Shown here in pieces: positions 9,558 through 18,806 of a stretch of 64,000 nt of DNA. Source of the stretch: M0108 sp963841065 (GTDB taxonomy: Bacteria > Pseudomonadota > Gammaproteobacteria > Chromatiales > Chromatiaceae); the NCBI GenBank assembly GCA_963841065.1, contig CAWJBI010000035.1, positions 1 through 64,000 on the forward strand. The letters run 5' to 3'. How positions within the stretch are numbered: the stretch's first letter is position 1; each line of letters starts with the position of its first letter. Position numbers and translations under genes: made by a program. The notes beneath the pieces are model-generated. The model did no database searches. It saw nothing but the letters and a program-made list of their open reading frames with translations, and was not told where the DNA came from.

Positions 9558-12332
9558 ATGGACACCCAAGCCAAGAAACACGTTTTCGCCTTCGAGGAAG
9601 GCAATGGCAAGGACAAAAAGCTCTTGGGTGGCAAGGGCGCCAATCTGTGCGAAATGACCCAACTGGGGCTGAATGTCCCGCCCGGCTTCGTCATCTCCAC
9701 GGCGGCCTGCCTCGAGTACCTAGCCTCGCCGTCCCGTACCCTGCCGGATGGCGTCATGGATGAGGTCCATGTCCAAATGAAGGCCATGGAGGCCAAGACG
9801 GGCAAGGGCTTCGGCAATCCGGATAATCCCCTCCTGGTGTCGGTGCGCTCGGGTTCGGCCATGTCTATGCCGGGCATGATGGACACCATCCTCAATCTCG
9901 GCCTCAACGCCGCAACCCTGAAGGGCCAGATCCAGCAGACGGGTGACGAGCGCTTCGGCTATGACGCCTACCGCCGCTTCATCCAGCTCTTCGGCAAGGT
10001 GGCCCTGGGGGTCCCGGATGAGCTGTTCGACAAGCAGTTCGACATCGTCAAGCACAAGGCCAAGGTCAAGGAAGACGTCGATCTCTCCGCGACCGATCTC
10101 CAGGAGATCAGCGAGCGCTTCATCAAGGTGGTCGAGGAGTACACCGGCAAGCCTTTCCCGGCGGACCCCTTCGACCAACTCGAGATCGCCATCAAGGCCG
10201 TTTTCAATAGCTGGATGGGTCGCCGCGCCGTCGATTACCGCCGTCAGTTCAACATCACCCCCGATCTGGCCAATGGAACCGCCGTCAACATCGTGACCAT
10301 GGTCTTTGGCAACCGGGGCGATGACTCCGCCACCGGCGTGGCCTTTACCCGCAACCCTGGCACCGGCGAGAACAAGCTCTACGGCGAGTATCTGGTCAAT
10401 GCCCAGGGCGAGGACGTAGTGGCTGGTATCCGTACCCCCAAGCCCATCGACCACATGGCCGTCGAGATGCCCCGCATCGCCAAGGAGCTGGAAGAGCTGC
10501 GCGCCAAGCTGGAGACCCATTACAAGGAGGTCCAGGACTTCGAGTTCACCATCGAGCGCGGCCAGTTGTTCTGCCTCCAGACCCGCAACGGCAAGATGAA
10601 CGCCCAAGGCATGGTGCGCTCCTCGGTGGAGATGGTCGGCGAAGGGCTCCTCACCCAGGAACAGGCCTTGCTGCGCATCCAGCCCGAGTTGCTGGAACAG
10701 ATGCTCTTCCCCCGTCTGGACCCCGGCCATCGCGCCGTGGCGGTGGCCCAGGGTCTGCCGGCCTCGCCGGGTGCCGCCTGTGGCATCGCCATTTTCGACG
10801 CCGACCGCGCCGAGCAAATGGGACGCGACCTGGGGCAGAAGGTGATTCTGATCCGCGAGGAGACCAAGCCCGAGGATATCCATGGCTTCTTCGCCTCCCA
10901 GGGTATCTTGACCTCCCGAGGCGGCAAGACCTCCCATGCCGCCGTGGTGGCGCGTGGCATGGGCAAGCCCTGCGTAGCCGGTGCCGAGGGCATCAGCGTC
11001 GATGTCGCCCGCCGCGAGGCCTATGTGGGCGAAACCAGCTTCCGCGAGGGTGACCTCATCACCATCGACGGCACTACTGGTAAGGTCTATCTGGGCGAGA
11101 TCCCGACGGTGGAGCCGGATTTCACCAACGAGCTTAACGTCCTCCTCGACTGGGCGGACAAGGTGGCCCGGCTGAAGGTCATGGCCAACGCGGATACCCC
11201 TGACGATGCCCGTCGCTCCCTCAAGTACGGCGCCGTCGGTATTGGCCTGGCCCGCACCGAGCGCATGTTCAACGACGTGGAACGCCTGCCCATCGTCATC
11301 GAGATGATCGTGGCGGAGACCCCGGAACAGCGCCAGGCCGCCCTGGACAAGCTGCTGCCTCTGCAGCGCAAGGACTTCCGCGAGCTGTTCGAGGTGATGT
11401 CCCCCTATCCGGTGACCATCCGTCTGCTGGACCCGCCCATCCATGAGTTCCTGCCCAACGAGAACCAACTGGAGCGTGACCTGTCCGAGCTGCGCCAACT
11501 GGCCGCCACCACCCGTGGCCTGGCGGTCCTAGCGGGTACCATGGGGCTGCTGCATGCCAGTGATCATGCCCGGCAGGAGGTCAATGCCATGCGCCAGATG
11601 GTCGATCCGGCGATGGTGGAGGACGCTATCGCCAAGAAGGAGACCATGCTGCGCAAGGTGCGCGCCCTCTACGAGACCAACCCCATGCTGGGCCATCGCG
11701 GCGTCCGCCTGGGTATCACCTTCCCCGAGATCTATCAGATGCAGATCCGCGCCATCCTGGAGGCGGCGGCGGAGTGCTCGCGCATGGGCATCGAGGTCCA
11801 TCCCCAGATCAAGGTGCCCCAGGTCTGCACGGCCCAGGAACTGCGCAAGGTCAAGTCCTGGGTGGATGCCATCCACACCGAGGTGGCGGAGTATTATGGC
11901 CACCCCGTGAGCTTCAAATTCGGCACCATGATCGAGGTGGTGCGGGCCTGCATGCGCGCCGAGTCCCTGGCCGAGGAGGCGGAATTCTTCTCCTTTGGCA
12001 CCAATGACCTGACCCAGGCGACCTTCTCCTTCTCCCGCGAGGACGCGGAGAACAAGTTCCTGCCCCTCTACAACAACTCCGGCATCCTCCAGGACAACCC
12101 CTTCGAGGTGTTGGACGTCAAGGGCGTGGGCAAGTTGATGAAGTTGGCGGTGGATTGGGGCCGCGGGGTCCGGCCGGGCATGCACGTCGGCATCTGTGGC
12201 GAGCATGGCGGCCATCCCGCCTCCATCGCCTTCTGCCAGGAGGCGGGCCTCGACTACGTGAGCTGCTCGGGCCCCCGGGTCCCGGTCGCGCGCCTGGCCG
12301 CCGCTCACGCCGCCTTGAACGCCAAGGCCTGA
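9558..12332 (+). CDS. ppdK: Pyruvate, phosphate dikinase
   Basis: Interconverts pyruvate + ATP + Pi with PEP + AMP + PPi, linking pyruvate to gluconeogenesis and carbon fixation. The start ATG at 9558 (MDTQAKKHVFAFEEG) has an AGAGGTAAA ribosome site. The frame is open upstream but the sequence there shows no homology. Domains in order: N-terminal ATP-grasp with GGKGANLCEMTQLG, the central phosphohistidine domain with GGKTSHAAVVARGMGKPC (His at about 460), and the C-terminal PEP/pyruvate TIM barrel with the GICGEHGG catalytic cysteine at about 880. 924 residues is slightly longer than the usual 870-900. Intact, and oriented divergently from valS. Confidence 0.96.
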   Translation: MDTQAKKHVFAFEEGNGKDKKLLGGKGANLCEMTQLGLNVPPGFVISTAACLEYLASPSRTLPDGVMDEVHVQMKAMEAKTGKGFGNPDNPLLVSVRSGSAMSMPGMMDTILNLGLNAATLKGQIQQTGDERFGYDAYRRFIQLFGKVALGVPDELFDKQFDIVKHKAKVKEDVDLSATDLQEISERFIKVVEEYTGKPFPADPFDQLEIAIKAVFNSWMGRRAVDYRRQFNITPDLANGTAVNIVTMVFGNRGDDSATGVAFTRNPGTGENKLYGEYLVNAQGEDVVAGIRTPKPIDHMAVEMPRIAKELEELRAKLETHYKEVQDFEFTIERGQLFCLQTRNGKMNAQGMVRSSVEMVGEGLLTQEQALLRIQPELLEQMLFPRLDPGHRAVAVAQGLPASPGAACGIAIFDADRAEQMGRDLGQKVILIREETKPEDIHGFFASQGILTSRGGKTSHAAVVARGMGKPCVAGAEGISVDVARREAYVGETSFREGDLITIDGTTGKVYLGEIPTVEPDFTNELNVLLDWADKVARLKVMANADTPDDARRSLKYGAVGIGLARTERMFNDVERLPIVIEMIVAETPEQRQAALDKLLPLQRKDFRELFEVMSPYPVTIRLLDPPIHEFLPNENQLERDLSELRQLAATTRGLAVLAGTMGLLHASDHARQEVNAMRQMVDPAMVEDAIAKKETMLRKVRALYETNPMLGHRGVRLGITFPEIYQMQIRAILEAAAECSRMGIEVHPQIKVPQVCTAQELRKVKSWVDAIHTEVAEYYGHPVSFKFGTMIEVVRACMRAESLAEEAEFFSFGTNDLTQATFSFSREDAENKFLPLYNNSGILQDNPFEVLDVKGVGKLMKLAVDWGRGVRPGMHVGICGEHGGHPASIAFCQEAGLDYVSCSGPRVPVARLAAAHAALNAKA

Positions 12333-12380
12333 TCGGGCTTTAAGCCGCCGGCCAGATGATTCTGGCCGGAGATTCCGCCC

Positions 12381-12415
12381 AAAAAACACGGGCCGAAGTC
12401 AGCTTCGGCCCGTGT
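12381..12415 (-). terminator. Rho-independent terminator of htpX (possibly bidirectional)
   Basis: A perfect 13-bp stem, ACACGGGCCGAAG paired with CTTCGGCCCGTGT (12386-12398 with 12403-12415), with a TCAG loop. The six A at 12381-12386 become a T run for the minus-strand transcript leaving htpX. The same hairpin lies 53 bp past the ppdK stop and may help end that transcript too. Confidence 0.85.
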
Positions 12416-12457
12416 GTCGTTAGCGAGGGCCAGGTCTGCCCGCGCCGATGTCCGAGA

Positions 12458-13345
12458 TCAGCGCCTCCCTTCCAGCACCGCGATCCTCTCCTCCAAGGGC
12501 GGGTGGCTCATGAAGAGCCGCTTGAAGCCATCGCCAATACCGCCGCTGATGCCAAAGGCCGCGAACTCGCCCGCGGGCAAATCCCGCGGCTCGTGGACGC
12601 GTTGCAGGGCGCGCAGGGCCGACGCCATCTTATTGCGGCTGGTCAGGTCCGCCCCGCCCTTATCGGCCCGAAATTCGCGCTGGCGCGAGAACCACATCAC
12701 AACCATGGTCGCCAGGATCGACAGCAACAGCTGGGAGACCATGGAGACGACGAAGTAGGCCGGTCCATGTCCCTGCTCCGTCTTGAAAATGACCCGGTCC
12801 ACGAAGTGGCCGATGATGGTGGACAGGAAGACCACGAAGGTATTCACCACCCCCTGCACCAGGGTCAAGGTCACCATGTCGCCATTGGCCACATGGCTGA
12901 TTTCGTGACCCACCACCGCCTCCACTTCGTCACGGTTCATCTGTTGCAGCAGGCCCGTGCTCACCGCCACCAGGGCGTCGTTGCGGTTCCAGCCGGTGGC
13001 AAAGGCATTGGGGTCCGGGGAGTCGAAGATGCCTACCTCCGGCATCTTGATGCCGGCGGCCTGGGACTGGCGCTCCACGGTGGTCATCAGCCACTGCTCG
13101 AAGGGGGTGGAGGGGCTGTCGATGATCTGGACGCCCATGGAGCGCTTGGCCATGCCCTTGGACATCAGGAGGGAGATGATCGACCCGGAGAAGCCGATCA
13201 GGGCCGCCCAGACCAGCACCGCCGACAGATTCAGATCGACGCCGTTAGCCTGCAAGAGGCCCTCGAAACCCAGCAGCTTGAAGACCAGGCTGATGACCAG
13301 GAGTACGGCGATGTTAGTCGCGAGAAATAGAAGGATGCGTTTCAT
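12458..13345 (-). CDS. htpX: Protease HtpX, membrane-bound zinc metallopeptidase
   Basis: An M48-family protease that degrades damaged membrane proteins and works alongside FtsH. Start ATG at 13345 gives 295 residues, matching the E. coli length; a GTG four codons upstream is less likely. Two N-terminal membrane helices are followed by the zinc motif HEISH (about residues 147-151) and the third-ligand segment REFRAD. Two further hydrophobic segments lie between them. The C-terminus (MSHPPLEERIAVLEG) is typical. Monocistronic, ending at the 13-bp hairpin. Confidence 0.96.
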   Translation of the reverse strand: MKRILLFLATNIAVLLVISLVFKLLGFEGLLQANGVDLNLSAVLVWAALIGFSGSIISLLMSKGMAKRSMGVQIIDSPSTPFEQWLMTTVERQSQAAGIKMPEVGIFDSPDPNAFATGWNRNDALVAVSTGLLQQMNRDEVEAVVGHEISHVANGDMVTLTLVQGVVNTFVVFLSTIIGHFVDRVIFKTEQGHGPAYFVVSMVSQLLLSILATMVVMWFSRQREFRADKGGADLTSRNKMASALRALQRVHEPRDLPAGEFAAFGISGGIGDGFKRLFMSHPPLEERIAVLEGRR

Positions 13346-13510
13346 GTCGTTGTTCACTCTTGTGGCAAAGGGGCAGGGCGGTCGCCAGACCCGGCTCTGA
13401 TGGGCGGCACGCCGCCGCCCTTACCGACGATTCTGCCGGAAGACCCGGTGTCCCGCGCCATCCTCTCGGACCACAAACTAGGGTTCGGGTTCGGGTTCGG
13501 GAAAAAAGGC

Positions 13511-13537
13511 TGGACAGGTCCAGGGGGGCTCTATAAA
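13511..13537 (+). promoter_or_regulatory. Candidate sigma-70 promoter for the tRNA-Ala/tRNA-Glu unit
   Basis: TGGACA at 13511-13516 and TATAAA at 13532-13537 with a 15-bp spacer (16 if the box is read one base later), placed 22 bp before tRNA-Ala. A GC-rich discriminator follows. Position and boxes fit a stable-RNA promoter. Confidence 0.5.
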
Positions 13538-13558
13538 ATTGTCGCTCTCGATTGATTC

Positions 13559-13634
13559 GGGGCCATAGCTCAGCTGGGAGAGCGCAACACTGGCAGTGTT
13601 GAGGTCGGCGGTTCGATCCCGCCTGGCTCCACCA
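13559..13634 (+). tRNA. tRNA-Ala (anticodon GGC)
   Basis: A 76-nt cloverleaf. The acceptor stem GGGGCCA pairs with TGGCTCC, the D-arm contains AGCTCAGCTGGGAGAGC, the anticodon stem CAACA/TGTTG surrounds CTGGCAG (anticodon GGC), and the T-arm is GGCGGTTCGATCCCGCC. CCA is encoded. Confidence 0.97.
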
Positions 13635-13699
13635 AATATCTGGATTATTAGCCGTAGGCTAGCCCTTGCAGCCCTCGACTGGTCATCCCACCCTTCAAA

Positions 13700-13775
13700 G
13701 TCCCCATCGTCTAGAGGCCTAGGACACCGCCCTTTCACGGCGACAACCGGGGTTCGAATCCCCGTGGGGACGCCA
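13700..13775 (+). tRNA. tRNA-Glu (anticodon TTC)
   Basis: A 76-nt cloverleaf. Acceptor GTCCCCA/TGGGGAC, anticodon loop CCTTTCA giving TTC, T-arm CGGGGTTCGAATCCCCG, encoded CCA at 13773-13775. It lies 65 bp after tRNA-Ala and is probably cotranscribed with it. Confidence 0.97.
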
Positions 13776-13793
13776 ATTAAAACCATGAGATAT

Positions 13794-13815
13794 GGGCCGC
13801 CAGGCCCTTTTTTTT
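13794..13815 (+). terminator. Rho-independent terminator after the tRNA pair
   Basis: GGGCC (13794-13798), a GCCA loop, GGCCC (13803-13807), then eight T (13808-13815), 18 bp after tRNA-Glu. Confidence 0.9.
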
Positions 13816-13868
13816 GCCAGAAACCTTGATTCCGTTTTATCCCCACCTGATGCCGAGGAGACCGCTAC

Positions 13869-14621
13869 TTATTCCCGCTCGATACCCGGACAAAGCTCGT
13901 CAATCCGTCGGCACATCGCTTGCCAGTGACTGCCGCGCCAATAAAGCCGTTCGCAACCTGGACAGCGCCAATAGGCGCGCGGTGTCGCCCAGACCCTGGG
14001 TGGGATCCTGGTCATCACGGCTTCCCCGGCGACGGCAACCAGTTCCCCATTGCAGACCATGCAGCGGCTGAAGGGCCGGAGGTCGGCGCAGAGTTGGAGC
14101 CGCGCGACCAGGTAGTCGACTTGTTCCCGGGGCTTGGTCGGCCGTATGTAGCAGCCATGCGTGAGATTACGGCGCATGAGCAGGCGCCGGTCGCGGGTTA
14201 GGAGGATGCGGTGCTCCCGCCGGGACAGTTCAACCAGGGCCTCGTCGCCCAGGTCGTTATGCCACAGGGTGTCAAAGCCCAGCAGCCGCAGGCCCTTGGC
14301 CAGGGCCCCGAGGTGGGCGTCGGCAAGAAACCTGGGGACCCGCTTGGGCCTTAGCCCTAGCCGCAGGGCCGGGCGAACATCAAAGGCCTCAAACAGGGGG
14401 TAAACCGCCACCCGGTCACCCGCCTCGATGGTGGCCTCCAGGCCAAGCGATTCACCCTTGCGGATGATGAGTTCGACCTCGGTGTGCGGCACGCCGCAGA
14501 GTTCAATGAGGTGACGCACCGGCGCGGGTGCCACGCAGTCGATTACGACATCCCGCTGACGCCGTTCCGGCGGCAGGAAATCGTTCAGCTCGGCATAAAA
14601 TCGCAGGGTCACCCTGGCCAT
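13869..14621 (-). CDS. Mut7-C RNase-domain protein with N-terminal ubiquitin-like domain
   Basis: About 250 residues from the ATG at 14621 (MARVTLRFYAELNDFL). Residues 1-85 have a ThiS/MoaD-like beta-grasp pattern, as found in the Mut7-C ubiquitin fusion. Residues 95-170 show the PIN-like Mut7-C core, including FLADAHLGALAKGLRLLGFD and ILLTRDRRLL with conserved acidic residues. The C-terminus has a zinc ribbon with CMVCN and CPGCERLYWRGSH. Predicted to be an RNA-cleaving protein; the substrate is unknown. The frame extends upstream without homology, so the MAR start was chosen. It stands alone between the tRNA unit and the serine hydrolase. Confidence 0.85.
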   Translation of the reverse strand: MARVTLRFYAELNDFLPPERRQRDVVIDCVAPAPVRHLIELCGVPHTEVELIIRKGESLGLEATIEAGDRVAVYPLFEAFDVRPALRLGLRPKRVPRFLADAHLGALAKGLRLLGFDTLWHNDLGDEALVELSRREHRILLTRDRRLLMRRNLTHGCYIRPTKPREQVDYLVARLQLCADLRPFSRCMVCNGELVAVAGEAVMTRIPPRVWATPRAYWRCPGCERLYWRGSHWQAMCRRIDELCPGIERE

Positions 14622-14781
14622 GGCGATCATTTGACTACCCGGGGCTGGCGGTCGTCCAGTCCCTGTCACCTGGGTCCCCGGTGACCGCTTATCCCCGCCC
14701 CTCTCAGTGACGATGCCGGTCATCCCCATCTCCTGGTGGCGGAAATCCAGAGAAACGCCGCCGATGAGACTCCCGCATCCT

Positions 14782-16896
14782 TTAGCCCAGGGTAACCTCG
14801 ATGGACGCCCAGGGATTGCCCTGTACCAACAGATAGGCGGGTTCCGTGATCCGACCATCCCAATCCAGGGTGATGGCCCTGTCTTTGACGACAGCGTTGA
14901 GCAGTTGGAAGTCAGGGCCGTAGAGATACCAGCTATTGGCTGCGGTGACCTTGAGGACGGCAGCAGCCGTCAACCGCCGCCACTCACCCAGCCCCTCATC
15001 GCCGATCGCGATCAGGTGGTGGCCGGTCGCCAGGAGCGACAGGGTGGCCAGGGGCCGATAAAGGGTGCTGCCCCAGAGCACCCATTCCTCCCCGTTCCTT
15101 ATCACGATGATCAGATCGTTGAGATCGCGCGCCGCGACCTTGGTCCACATCAGGGCGCGCTCGTCGCTGGCGCTGGGGTTGACCACTTTACCCGCGGCCA
15201 TGAGATAGCCCCTTAAACCCGGCGCCTGCCACAGGTTGAATAAGGGCGGCATGCCCAAGGCCAGCAGGGTGCTATAGGGATCATTAACCATCAACCAGCG
15301 ATGTTGGAGCCGCGCCAGCCAGGGGGTGGAGAGGGGCGCCAAGGAGGCTAGCAACTGACCCAGGATCCTGGCGGATGCATAGTGCTTGAGTCCCTTGGGT
15401 TCACGCAGGGCTAGATGCGGGCGTCCATCGGCCTCAATGACCAACAAGGCGCGATCAGGGACGCTGTCGGCAATCCAGTCGCCGCCCTGGCGCCGCTGGA
15501 GCCCCGAGATACGTTCCAGCCAGGCGCCATCCACGAACTCCGACCAGGTCAGACTCTGGTCAGCGCCGGGTTCCAGGCGGTACAACTTTTCCGCGGCATA
15601 GTGGCCGACCAGGGCCAGCAGGTCCGCCTCGGGGGTCGGAATCGGAGGTGGCGGATGGGGGGTCAGGGGGGCTGGCATCCCGGCAATGGACCTTCGCTCG
15701 GCCAGCGCCTGGAGCAGGATACGCTCGGCGAGGGTCTCGACCGCCAGGTCGCCCCCAGCCGCCATGATCATGACCGCCAGGCGCTCGTCCGGGGCGACGT
15801 CAAATTGGGTGGAAAAAAAGGTGGAGCCGCCATTCTTATGCCAGGCAGTCACGCCGACCGCTGCCAGGCCGCCTTGGCGGACGCCATCCCAGCCCAGGCC
15901 AAAATCATTTTCATGGAGCGGGTTCAGTGGCAGTGTCGCGGACTGATTGAGGCCCATTTCCGTCACGGCCGATGCGGACAGCAGGCGATTCTCCCCCTCG
16001 CGTCCCGCCGCCATCAGCATCATCGCCAAGCGGCCCATGTCGCTCGGCGTCGAGTAGATGCCGCCGGTGCTCAGGACGTTGATGTATTCCTGGGGGTAGG
16101 GTTCCCCATTGACCCTGAGCGCGGTGGCGTAACTGTCGGGTGCTAAGGTTTCGATGCCAAAGCGGCTGTGCCTCATGCCCAGGGGACGGAAAATTTCCTG
16201 GTGGATAAAGTCAGTGTAGGCCTGGCCAGTCGCGGCGGCGACGAGCGGCTCGATCAGGGAGAAGCCGTCATTACAATAGACCGCCATTTCGCCGGGGGCA
16301 TGCTTGAGACGCTGGCTGGCAAGCGTGGCCATGACTTGAGCGGCATGACCCTTCACTGGGAAAAAAGTGGTGCCATTCCGATAGTCGGTCCCCGGCAGGC
16401 CGGACGAGTGACTAAGCAAGAGACGGGGGGTGATGCGGGCGTAGGCTTGGCCCTGGGCCATCCGAAAATCTGGGACATAGTGGACCAAGGGCGTATCCAG
16501 GCCGATCAGCCCGCGATCGACCAGTATCAGAGTCGCAATGGCGGCGAAGACCTTACTGCCCGAGGCCAGGCCAAAGCGGGTGTAGGTGGTGGGCGCCAGT
16601 CCCCTGGGTTTGTCCAGGAACCCGAAGGCCTCGGCCCACAGGATGCGCTGGTGATCGACCAGGGCCAGGGAGACGGCGGTAGGTCCGCCGAGGTTGGCCA
16701 TGGCCTCCCGTATCGCTCCGCGAGCGTCGAGGATGGTGGCGGCTTAATTCGCAGGCCGGAGGCCGGGGGCATCGCTGTCGCCGCAGCCAGGGAACAGGCT
16801 CAACATCGCCACCCCTAATCCGCCCAGACCGGCCAAGCGCAATAGCCCTCGACGGGAAATTTGCAACAGGTGGCCTTGAGGGGCGTCTGTATGCAT
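14782..16896 (-). pseudogene. Exported serine hydrolase (beta-lactamase/penicillin-binding-protein family) with an in-frame stop
   Basis: The intended start is the ATG at 16896 with an AAGGT ribosome site. The first 45 residues carry a twin-arginine-like SRRGLLRLAG, a hydrophobic stretch and a lipobox LFPGC, so export and lipidation are expected. After codon 50 a TAA at 16744-16746 interrupts the frame, which continues in phase as AATILDARGAIREAMANLGG. The body (about 655 residues) has the S-x-x-K nucleophile in LASGSKVF, a Y-x-N motif in VYCNDGF, and a C-terminal beta-sandwich-like region. A single C-to-T change would explain the stop. Translation restart at the ATG at 16701 would give a cytoplasmic protein without a signal peptide. 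Substrate unknown. Confidence 0.75.
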
Positions 16897-16943
16897 GGGG
16901 GTTACCTTGCGGGGGTTGTGACTGCTCTCGTAACCGAGCCAGG

Positions 16944-17363
16944 CTATCTGACGGAATAAATGGCATACCCTCGGCTCGACATGCAGTTCGCCCACACACG
17001 GGTAGCGTCTTCGTGCTGGTCAGTCGCCGAGCTGATGGCCTGGGTGCCCACGCCCACTATGGCGCCAATGCCGGCGCCGCTGCCCGCATGACCGGAAAAG
17101 CTGCCAATGGCCGCGCCGGCAATGCCGCCGATCACGCCCGCCGTGACCCCATCCTGGATGGCTTGGTTAGTGGCGGTCTCGGTGTAGTCGTAGCTCTCGG
17201 CAATCCGACGACAGTCCTGGGAATCCCCTGGGTAGTTGATCCCGGATCTGTCCATGATCACCCGGCCAGGCTGAACTTGGTTCATGCTGCTGGCGCACCC
17301 GAGGAGGGCGAGGGTCAAGACCGACAAGGGGATAACAGAAATGGATCCTATGCTGCGATTCAT
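16944..17363 (-). CDS. Glycine-zipper outer-membrane lipoprotein
   Basis: 139 residues from the ATG at 17363, with GAGG nine bases upstream. The signal peptide ends in a lipobox LALLGC. The middle (about residues 75-105) is a Gly/Ala-rich zipper (GVIGGIAGAAIGSFSGHAG...) typical of 2TM glycine-zipper lipoproteins. The last 30 residues contain one cysteine (WANCMSSRGY). Role probably in envelope structure; no specific function is recognised. It lies 48 bp upstream of the serine hydrolase start, same strand. Confidence 0.8.
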   Translation of the reverse strand: MNRSIGSISVIPLSVLTLALLGCASSMNQVQPGRVIMDRSGINYPGDSQDCRRIAESYDYTETATNQAIQDGVTAGVIGGIAGAAIGSFSGHAGSGAGIGAIVGVGTQAISSATDQHEDATRVWANCMSSRGYAIYSVR

Positions 17364-17640
17364 GATGGCATTCCTCAAAATAAGAGAGGTTCAACACCGA
17401 AACTCACATCCAGGCGCCAGCGGTTGACGGAAGAAAGCTTGCCCACTAGCCTTATTGAACCATGATTAGCTGCCAGCCAGGGCTGGCAACGAGTATATCC
17501 ATCATCGCCTATAGCCCTTTGGAAGGGATCGCATGCAAGGTGAACAGCTTCGCGGCATGAGCCGCAGGCTCCCTGAAGAATGCTATAAGAGCATGGTTTG
17601 ATATGAAAGTCCTTGATGTTAGCTGCCTTGGAGAAAACCG

Positions 17641-17931
17641 ATGAAGCATTTTCCCATCCTTCTATCCCTGATTGTGCTATTGCCCCTCATGGGTTGCAGG
17701 GAACCCGGTACCGGCACCGCGGTAGGAACAGTCGGCGGAGCCGCGGCGGGTGCCGCTATTGGTTCCACCACCGGCGATGCGGGCAAGGGCGCCCTGATTG
17801 GCGCGGGTGTCGGGGCGCTGGGGGGGTATATGTACGACTCCTCCCAAGACAGGAATAGAGGCTATTCCGATAACAGGTGCCGCAAGGGTTACTACCTCGA
17901 CAACCGTGGCTATTGCCAGCCCTACCGATAA
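17641..17931 (+). CDS. Small glycine-zipper lipoprotein
   Basis: 96 residues with a GGAG ribosome site. Signal peptide with lipobox PLMGC (Cys at residue 19), then a glycine zipper (VGGAAAGAAIGSTTGDAGKG, continuing GALIGAGVGALGG) and a polar Tyr/Arg-rich C-terminus with two cysteines. Resembles SlyB/OsmB-type osmotically inducible lipoproteins. It is divergent from the other glycine-zipper lipoprotein nearby; the two are similar in design only. Confidence 0.85.
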   Translation: MKHFPILLSLIVLLPLMGCREPGTGTAVGTVGGAAAGAAIGSTTGDAGKGALIGAGVGALGGYMYDSSQDRNRGYSDNRCRKGYYLDNRGYCQPYR

Positions 17932-18207
17932 CGGGCATGGCGTGGCGTCAGAACTCTTGCCTCCGTAACCGGGAGTCTTGGCCACCATGGTGGCCAGCCT
18001 AGCCGATCCCCACAGCCTGATCCGCGCCCCCCACGGGGAGGCTTCGCCGAGAAACAGCCAGCCTTCGCCCTGGTATGGGGATTGGCCGGTCTGGACGAAA
18101 CCGGGCAGGTTGCTCCTCCCATCCGAATATTCACCAAATCTGGCAGTCTTGCCGCGCATCGGCCACACTTCACTTAGCTGTAGTCCGCACTGTGGAGGAC
18201 AAGACCC

Positions 18208-18726
18208 ATGTCCAGGATCCTGTGGCAAGAGAGTTGGACCCTTGGCATCGACCTGATGGACGCCGAGCACCAGAGTCTGGTGGATGGCATCAACCAACTT
18301 GCCGCGCGGTTCACCGCGGACCCTGCCCAAGCCGCGGAGCCGTTGGGGGTGGCGGGCGGGGATACCCCCCCTAGCCCTTCGGTCAACCACGTCGCTCTCA
18401 TTACCGCACTCGAAGTCCTTGCCGAACAGGCCCGCGAGCATTTCAAGCACGAAGAGGCCCTGATGCGCGCCATCGATTACCCGGAGCTGGCCTCCCACCG
18501 CAGTGAACACGCCCTCTTGCTGGCCGAGTACATCGAAATGGTTCGCGATCTGGATCGCCAGAGCCTTATCCATCTCGAAAGTGAAACCGTGCAATCCCTG
18601 CACCACTGGCTGGTGGGCCACATGGTCGGCGCGGACAAGGATTACGCCGACTACTATTTCTCTATCCTCGGGCAGAAGCAGGCGCCACTTGTGGGCCGTC
18701 AGTCATCATCCCCCTCGCGGGGCTGA
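18208..18726 (+). CDS. Bacteriohemerythrin
   Basis: 172-residue oxygen-binding non-heme diiron protein, cytoplasmic. Ligand pattern visible: H21 (DAEHQ), H61 (NHVAL), the HFKHEE segment at 78-83, H97 and H101 (HRSEH), H133 and H138 (HHWLVGH) and D143. Strong GGAGG ribosome site. The loop between helices 1 and 2 (about residues 37-58) is long and Pro/Gly-rich compared with the usual 135-residue proteins. Likely oxygen delivery or sensing in a microaerophilic life style (inference). No operon partners. Confidence 0.93.
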   Translation: MSRILWQESWTLGIDLMDAEHQSLVDGINQLAARFTADPAQAAEPLGVAGGDTPPSPSVNHVALITALEVLAEQAREHFKHEEALMRAIDYPELASHRSEHALLLAEYIEMVRDLDRQSLIHLESETVQSLHHWLVGHMVGADKDYADYYFSILGQKQAPLVGRQSSSPSRG

Positions 18727-18806
18727 TCGTCCCGACGGTCCTTGATCATTTTCGCCGGGGTAACCCCACGCACCCCCTCATCCAGATCCTGTGCCCAAGG
18801 GTCTGG

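Noticed and set aside
13482..13501. GGGTTC repeated in tandem (telomere-like or regulatory repeat)
   Set aside because: Only three units, no conserved context; treated as simple sequence.
13478..13846. Open frame on the minus strand across both tRNA genes with a Pro-Glu repeat tail
   Set aside because: It is the complement of two well-formed tRNAs and a GGGTTC hexamer repeat; no protein-like pattern.
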